From Thalassiosira profunda (lineage: Eukaryota > Bacillariophyta > Thalassiosirophyceae > Thalassiosirales > Thalassiosiraceae): a DNA stretch of 10,009 bases. This document shows positions 5,637 through 10,009 of this stretch, one piece after another. Under the pieces are notes generated by a model. The model was not told the DNA's origin, did not search any database, and saw only the letters and a program-made list of their open reading frames with translations. Positions within the stretch are counted from its first letter, which is position 1, and every line of letters starts with the position of its first letter. Made by a program: the position numbers and the translations under genes. The DNA lies in NCBI GenBank assembly GCA_036939355.1, contig JALLAP010003712.1:1-10009 (forward strand), given 5' to 3'.

Positions 5637-7398
5637 TTACTGCGTGAGGACCTGCACGCCCAGGGCGGGCCCCATCAGGCTGGCACGGCTCCAGATGTCA
5701 CGCCAGTAGCAGTCCCACTTGATTCCGAGGAACGAGCTGTCGCAGATGACCATGCCACCGCTCACGACGCCAAAGGCCTTGTCGTAGTAGCTCCAGGGGC
5801 CACCAGAGTCTCCACCGACCATCATCATGCCTTTCATGGCCACAAGAGAATACATGCGGGGCCAGCCGCTGTACTGGACAGAGACGCTCGTCTTGTGGAC
5901 GTAGTCGCAATCGCGCTCGCCTTGCATGCGTGAGTAGCCGCAGACGACCTGTCCCTTGGAGATGCCCGACGCGATGCTCCTGACGGGCCAGCGAGTGCTG
6001 GGCCTGGCATAGTACTCAGCCCTGTCGCAGAAACGAGGAGAGACGACGAGTGTATGAGCCAAAAGCCAATAGAACGCGAGAAGCAGAAGTCAGAGAGGAG
6101 TGTATCAGACTCACCTATCGGTGTGGTACGTGCGATGCCACTCGAGGTCGCCGTACGAACCGGCATGCTGCTTCTGCCAATACGTGCGGTAATCGGCCTC
6201 TCCAATCTGCCGGACAATACATGAGATGTGCAAATGATACGAGCACTGTCGATGAAAGAGACAAACCAGACTCACGGCATCATACCAGTTCATGCCCTGG
6301 CAGTGAGCAGCGGTGGCCACTCCGGCTGTTTCAATGGTACAGAAGCATCAGTGTATGCTGATACAAATGTGAAGATGCGTGCAAATGTAGACAGACTCAC
6401 TGGCGCCAGAACTGTGCATCACAGAGAAGGCGGTGGTGCACTGGTACCCTCCTCCACTGATCTTCCGCCCTCCGTAGGTGTGCAGAGGCTGGGTAGGGTC
6501 TTCCTCCTCGAACTCGGTCAGGACCAAGGTGAGATCCTCGGCATCCGGGTCGTCGATGGTCAGATCAAGGATCTGCTTCATTTGCCCTGGAGGAACCTTG
6601 CCGCTGCCGTTCGGGTCCATATCTTGGGACATCTTTGCGAGTAGTTCCAGGGCGTCGCCGTCAATGCTGTAGCTGACGTTCGTGAAGCTTTTCTGCTCGA
6701 GCTTCTTCATGAGGCGCTCGCCGCGACCCTCCGCATCCTTGAGGGACAGCTTGGAGGCCACAGTCTTGACCTCTGCCTGCTTGTTCTTCGACTTGAAGTT
6801 GTCGATTCCCTCCTGACGCTTGGGAGGCACGTTGCCGTTCTTGTACTTGACGACGAACTCTCCGTTTGGCTCGAGAGGCATCTCGGCCTGGAGGAAGAGA
6901 TTATCTGTCTCCATCTCGGCGACGAGAGCGCTGTCGAGAAGTGTATGTGAGGAAGAGGAGTGGGCTTGAGCGGAACGATTGATGCAACCAGAGCACAAGC
7001 TGTGTATCTACTCACCTGAACTCCTCCTGCTGCTCCATGAGCAGCTTCGCGTCATCGAGGCTTAGCCCAAGCAGCTCGGCAGTCGCCCGGGTATCGACCG
7101 CAGGGTCAAGGTCCTCCTCGTCGATGGGAGGCAGAGGAGGCGAATGATCATTCACCGCGGTGGGAGGCGTCACGGAGGTATCGACCCCATCTCCGTCAGG
7201 CTCGTTATTGCCGTTGCCGTTGTTGCCGTTGTTGCCGTTATTGCCGTTATTGCCGTTATTGCCGTTGTTGCCGTTGTTGCCATTGCCCTGGCCGTTGTCA
7301 TTGCCGTTGTTGCCTCCGCGGATGAGCGCGGCGGAAGCAGGCGTTGAAACGGCGGAAAGGCCGAGCGATAGGATGGCGATAGCTGCGGTGAGCTTCAT
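5637..7398 (-). CDS. Streptogrisin/alpha-lytic-type S1 serine protease, five exons
   Basis: I assembled exons 7398-7016, 6930-6401, 6325-6276, 6206-6115 and 6021-5637. All junctions are GT-AG with GTGAGT donors, phases match, and the 1440 nt encode 479 residues plus TAA. Residues 1-23 form a signal peptide. Residues 28-65 are a GNN-rich repeat. Residues about 100-280 form a propeptide whose start (AELLGLSLDDAKLLMEQQEEF, then a stretch ending FVVKYKNGNVP) resembles the pro-regions of actinobacterial secreted S1 proteases. The catalytic domain (about 281-479) has CTTAFSV, H312 in GVATAAHC, a probable catalytic D341 in SYGDLEWHRT, and S424 in VGGDSGGPW followed by FGVVSGG. Its size of about 200 residues fits streptogrisin-type enzymes, and C292-C313 would be the disulfide beside His. 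A secreted, self-processing endopeptidase is inferred. Its specificity cannot be read here. A propeptide segment looks EF-hand-like. Confidence 0.9.
6022..6114 (-). other. Intron 4 of the streptogrisin-like gene
   Basis: This is a 93-nt phase-2 intron. The donor is GATAG|GTGAGT and the acceptor GCGACAG|GG. Splicing joins YHTD to RAEYYARPSTRWP. It holds GATACACT near the donor and CATACACT in its 3' half. Confidence 0.88.
6207..6275 (-). other. Intron 3 of the streptogrisin-like gene
   Basis: This is a 69-nt phase-0 intron with donor GATGCC|GTGAGT and acceptor CCGGCAG|ATT. Its length is a multiple of three and its frame has no stop, so an unspliced transcript would insert 23 residues between the catalytic His and Asp. 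Confidence 0.83.
6326..6400 (-). other. Intron 2 of the streptogrisin-like gene
   Basis: This is a 75-nt phase-1 intron with donor GGCGCCA|GTGAGT and acceptor GAAACAG|CC. Splicing restores SSGATGVATAAHC around the catalytic histidine, which strongly supports the junction. Confidence 0.9.
6931..7015 (-). other. Intron 1 of the streptogrisin-like gene
   Basis: This is an 85-nt phase-2 intron with donor TTCAG|GTGAGT and acceptor CTCGACAG|CG. Splicing joins QQEEF to SALVAEMETDN in frame. Reading through would hit a stop immediately. Confidence 0.88.
7204..7317 (-). repeat. Nine-nucleotide minisatellite coding GNN repeats
   Basis: Within exon 1, the coding strand repeats GGCAAYAAC-type units encoding Gly-Asn-Asn about eight times in its core, with variant Asp, Gln and Glu residues at the edges. 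It lies just after the signal peptide, so it should form a flexible Asn-rich spacer at the start of the propeptide. Such tracts often vary in length between alleles. Confidence 0.85.
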
Positions 7399-7466
7399 GC
7401 TGTTGTTTGTTGTTCGAGTTGCTTGTTTGTCGATTGCTTCTTGCGTTTTATGAGCTCAGCAAGCAT
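7395..7466 (-). other. Possible upstream ORF overlapping the protease start
   Basis: An ATG at 7466 opens a 23-codon frame whose TGA overlaps the protease ATG as ATGA (7398-7395). It matters only if transcription starts upstream of 7466. The CATAAAA box downstream of that ATG argues for a start closer to the gene. Confidence 0.2.
7446..7452 (-). promoter_or_regulatory. TATA-like box CATAAAA
   Basis: The minus strand reads CATAAAA 47 nt before the protease ATG. This would give a short leader rich in CAA words (ACAAACAAGCAACTCGAACA region), as often seen in strongly expressed genes. It is positional inference only. Confidence 0.35.
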
Positions 7467-7560
7467 ACAAACGATGCAAGGCTGCTGGTCTTGCTCGCCC
7501 CAGTCCTGCTCTTGCTCATCGAGGTCTTGTCCTTGCTGGCTGGACTTATCGGTATCGACA

Positions 7561-7730
7561 TGCTCCTTCCTTGGGACTCCGACTATTGGTGGGTAGAGAT
7601 GTTGCTTCAAACGACCGAAGCTCTTGCTCCTTCCTGGGATTGGTCGCTCGCATTTGGGTAAAGATGTGAGAGGAAGTAAAGCGAGGTCTTGAGTTGGGAC
7701 TCCGAATATCGCTGGGTAGAGATGTTGCTT
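7561..7730. repeat. Three degenerate direct repeats of about 62 nt
   Basis: Copy 1 (7561-7606) and copy 3 (7694-7730) share TTGGGACTCCGA and GGGTAGAGATGTTGCTT. A diverged middle copy (7625-7667) shares TGCTCCTTCC with copy 1 and GGGTAAAGATGT with both. GAGGTCTTG also recurs at 7521 and 7683. The array lies 160-330 bp upstream of the protease ATG. Confidence 0.65.
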
Positions 7731-7946
7731 TACTGGCACCGCCGTTGCGGTTATGCAGCCGATAGATCTTGCTCTTGTCTCATCTGTTCCACCAAAGAAG
7801 CTGCTCTCAACCTCTCAGCCCTGACACCAAGACCAGAGTGCGTGTAAATCTCTGTGATCAGAGTGGTCGATGATGTCGCTTGAAAGGGAAGCTCGACCAA
7901 GGATACGGCAATGAGAAGCCGAGTCTCGTCTTGATCTTGGAATCAC

Positions 7947-7954
7947 TCACGTGA
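7947..7954. promoter_or_regulatory. Palindromic TCACGTGA (E-box/G-box type)
   Basis: This perfect 8-bp palindrome contains CACGTG, the core bound by bHLH and some bZIP factors. It lies about 550 bp upstream of the protease ATG. A single site may be chance. Confidence 0.25.
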
Positions 7955-8180
7955 CGCAACTTCTTGTGCTCGGAGACGATACGCTCTCTCTCGATTAGAG
8001 TCTAGAGGTAGTAGTCCAAAGTCAATCTCTCAGGTGTTAGATCAGTCTCTTATCGAATCTGTACAATGGGGGGCAAAATCATTACACAACGCGAGCCCCG
8101 CCCTCTCTCGCCCTCTCTCTTCTATTCTTTCAGATACAACTCCACGGAGGCTCCGCCCTTGGTCCTCTCGTTCTGTCTTC

Positions 8181-10009
8181 TCACTCTTCCTCCTCGTCGG
8201 CCGCCTCCTCCTCGCCGGGGGTGTCGTACCCTTCCTCGGCGGGCTTGTCCTCCTCGTCGACCTCGCCGATGTGGCCTTCCTCGGCCGCGAGGACGGCCGC
8301 CTTGACGGCCTCGGCGGCCTCCTCGAGGGCGGCGTCCTCCTCCTCCTCGTCCTCTTCGGCGGCCTCTTCCTCCTCGTCCTCGACCGGACTCGCAGGCGCG
8401 CCCTCGCCCTCCTCCTCCTCGCCGGCCTCGTACGCCGCCTTCTTCGCCTCCATCTCCCCCATTTTTTGTTCCTTCACCAGCGGCTTCTCCTCCTCGCTCT
8501 CCGTCTGCTTGAGGAAGCGCAATTCGCCGTTGAGCATGAAGTCCATGTACTCGCGCTGCTTGTTGACGCTCGCGACCACCGCGTCGCGCTCGTCCGCGGC
8601 CGCGCCAATGTCGGTTTCCTGGCGCTGCACCGCCTCCAGCACCTTCTCGCGGTCGGACATCGTCCGTTCCGCGTCCTCGGCCTGGCGCATGAGGATGGAG
8701 ACGATCTGCTCGCGCTCCTTCGCGGCGTCTTCGAGGAGGGTCTCCTGGCGGGCGGTATCGCTGACGATGGCGCGGTTGGCCTGGACGCACGCGGCCATGG
8801 TCGATTCGTGCTTGGTGGCAGCTTCCACAATGCGCTCCTGCTCCGCGGCCATGGCGTCGAGGGCGGTGGCGACGGTGCCGAGCTTCCCCTCGAGCTCCTC
8901 CACATGGGCCTGGAGGCGCTTGTTCTCGGCGGCGATGTGCTCGCACTTCTTCTGGTGCGCGGACGCGGCCTCGGACGAGCTGGACGCGCTGCTCGCCAGC
9001 TGAGACGCGAGCATGCTCACCTGCGACGCGAGGGATTGCTCCGTCTCGATCTTCTTCTTGAGCTGGGCCTCGAGGACGGCCGCGTTGGCCTGGGCGGCGG
9101 CGCATTCCCGCTCGGAGGTTTCGACGCGCTCCTCCAAATCGAACCGCTCCTTGTTGGTGAGCTTGTAGCTCTTCAGCTCCGCCTCCTTCTTGTCCGCGAG
9201 GGCGACCTTGAGGGTCTCCACCTCCTCCTCCAATCCCTTGGCGCGCTCGTCGCTCTCCTCATCCTTCTTGGCCAGTTCCTCGTCCTTCGCGTCGGCGAGT
9301 TCTCCGGCCTCGGCGAGCTTGGCCGTCGATTCCTTGAGCTGGGCGTCGAGGTTGGCAATCTTGGTCGCGAGGAAGCGCTCGGTGTCGGAGCGGGAGGCGA
9401 GCTGGGCCTCGAGGGAGTTGACGTGGTCCACCAGGACCTGGGAGGTTTCCTGGGTCTTGGCCAGCTCGGCCTCGAGGGCGGAAACGCGGTCGTTGCTCCC
9501 CGCGGCGGGAGGGGCGTAGGCCCCGGCCTCGAGGACGGGAAGGGCGGGGGTCGCCGAGGCCAAGGCCTGGGTCACCGCGGCCGTGGTGGGGGGGAGCGCG
9601 GCCCCCGGGCTCGGCAGGGCGGGCACCATCCCCTCCTTGGCCGCCCCGGCCACGGCGTAATACGCCGGACCCCGTTCGAGCGCGCGAATGTACGCCTCGC
9701 GATTGGCATGCGTGGACTGCTGCGCCAACACCATCGGCGTCCGCCCCTTGCGATCCTGCACGTCCACGCTCTGCGGATACGCCATGAGCAGCAGCTCCAC
9801 CGCGGCCTCGTCGCACCCGTTCCGGAACGCGAGGTGGAGCGGGAGCATGCCCTGGTCGTCCTTGCACGCCGCCCCCTGCGCGAACGCAAAGAGCAGCGCG
9901 CTGATGGTCCGCTCGGGGGCGCGGAAGATGATCGCCGCGTGGAGCGGGAGGAGGCGCCACCGGAGCTTCCCGTCGCCTTCCTTGCGGCTGACCCAGGTGG
10001 ACGCCTCGT
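8181..10009 (-). CDS. Ankyrin and long coiled-coil protein with acidic tail (5' partial)
   Basis: The frame is open from the right edge to TGA at 8183-8181, giving 608 visible complete codons. The ATG at 9848 is internal, because ankyrin sequence continues upstream to the edge (EASTWVSRKEGDGKLRWRLL onward). Visible residues 1-110 form ankyrin-like repeats (LLPLHAAIIF, KDDQGMLPLHLAFRNGCDEA, VQDRKGRTPMVLA). An Ala/Pro-rich linker (about 125-170) follows, then a long heptad coiled coil (about 172-500) and a Glu-rich C-terminus. Five contiguous 21-residue units occupy visible residues 384-488. No membrane segment or catalytic motif is seen. A cytoplasmic scaffold or cytoskeletal role is inferred. 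Base composition is visibly GC-richer than in the left-hand genes, and long antisense and shifted frames are open as a by-product. The ankyrin part is related to that of the gene at 2912-5065. Confidence 0.88.
   Translation of the reverse strand, partial: EASTWVSRKEGDGKLRWRLLPLHAAIIFRAPERTISALLFAFAQGAACKDDQGMLPLHLAFRNGCDEAAVELLLMAYPQSVDVQDRKGRTPMVLAQQSTHANREAYIRALERGPAYYAVAGAAKEGMVPALPSPGAALPPTTAAVTQALASATPALPVLEAGAYAPPAAGSNDRVSALEAELAKTQETSQVLVDHVNSLEAQLASRSDTERFLATKIANLDAQLKESTAKLAEAGELADAKDEELAKKDEESDERAKGLEEEVETLKVALADKKEAELKSYKLTNKERFDLEERVETSERECAAAQANAAVLEAQLKKKIETEQSLASQVSMLASQLASSASSSSEAASAHQKKCEHIAAENKRLQAHVEELEGKLGTVATALDAMAAEQERIVEAATKHESTMAACVQANRAIVSDTARQETLLEDAAKEREQIVSILMRQAEDAERTMSDREKVLEAVQRQETDIGAAADERDAVVASVNKQREYMDFMLNGELRFLKQTESEEEKPLVKEQKMGEMEAKKAAYEAGEEEEGEGAPASPVEDEEEEAAEEDEEEEDAALEEAAEAVKAAVLAAEEGHIGEVDEEDKPAEEGYDTPGEEEAADEEEE
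8544..8858 (-). repeat. Five tandem 63-nt units encoding 21-residue repeats
   Basis: The units begin DAMAAEQERIV, AACVQANRAIV, EDAAKEREQIV, ERTMSDREKVL and GAAADERDAVV. Each is exactly 21 residues. All have a hydrophobic pair at positions 10-11 and a basic residue followed by His or Gln at 16-17 (KH, RQ, RQ, RQ, KQ). Each unit equals three heptads. Confidence 0.7.

Larger units (their letters stand above)
7399..8180. other. Intergenic region upstream of the streptogrisin-like gene
   Basis: These 782 bp hold the promoter side of the protease gene (left) and the 3' flank of the coiled-coil gene (right). They contain a TATA-like box, degenerate repeats of about 62 nt, recurrent CTTGCTC words around 7490-7535, a palindromic TCACGTGA at 7947-7954 and a pyrimidine-rich plus-strand tract near 8098-8131. 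No RNA gene or convincing protein gene is visible. Confidence 0.5.

Noticed and set aside
7467..7739. Small protein gene upstream of the protease start
   Set aside because: The minus frame begins with GTG, and its repeated KQHLYP wording follows from the DNA repeats. It looks like non-coding tandem sequence.
8098..8133. Polypyrimidine tract plus CAG on the plus strand, like a splice acceptor
   Set aside because: No plus-strand exon follows. It lies in the 3' flank of a minus-strand gene.
8221..9003. Plus-strand Ser/Ala-rich 260-codon open frame
   Set aside because: It is the antisense of the Glu/Ala coiled-coil codons and has no signal peptide or motifs.
8122..9105. Minus-strand 327-codon open frame, Arg/Gly-rich
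   Set aside because: It is a shifted frame inside the GC-rich coiled-coil gene. Its composition is what GAG/GCG codons give when shifted, with no domain character.
9846..9848. ATG at 9848 as the start of the coiled-coil gene
   Set aside because: Ankyrin-repeat sequence continues in frame for 53 codons upstream to the window edge without a stop.

Overview
The window looks like nuclear DNA of a eukaryotic alga, most likely a diatom or a related stramenopile. Three things point that way: short GT-AG introns with GTGAGT donors in one gene; secreted or membrane-type proteins with N-glycosylation sequons; and two ankyrin/coiled-coil proteins whose repeat wording (WRLLPLHAAI, KDDQGMLPLHLAFRN) I associate with large diatom protein families. 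The species is not determined. There are no bacterial operon signals, no RNA genes and no transposon or CRISPR features that I can support.

Layout, left to right. (1) 110-1597, minus: a 495-residue type II membrane protein with an RxRxD motif, possibly a glycosyltransferase. (2) 1894-2877, plus: a secreted or membrane-anchored trypsin-type S1A serine protease with an intact triad, whose Gly193 position is Lys. It is divergent from gene 1 across a 296-bp shared promoter interval. (3) 2912-5065, minus: a 717-residue protein with an SH3/Tudor-like segment, ankyrin repeats, a coiled coil and an acidic tail, convergent with gene 2 at only 34 bp. (4) 7398-5637, minus: a five-exon gene that I assembled by splice-site and phase matching. 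It encodes a 479-residue secreted protease of the bacterial streptogrisin/alpha-lytic type, with a GNN repeat and a long propeptide containing an EF-hand-like loop. (5) 10009-8181, minus, running off the right edge: an ankyrin plus long coiled-coil protein with an acidic C-terminus, visibly more GC-rich than the left half.

The intergenic stretches 5066-5636 and 7399-8180 carry short repeats and candidate regulatory words but no convincing genes. There is no evidence of a pathway. Two unrelated S1 protease types and two related ankyrin/coiled-coil proteins are simply neighbours. The most notable points are the Lys193 trypsin, the intron-bearing streptogrisin-like gene (with an in-frame, stop-free intron 3 and shared motifs among its introns) and five contiguous 21-residue repeats in gene 5.
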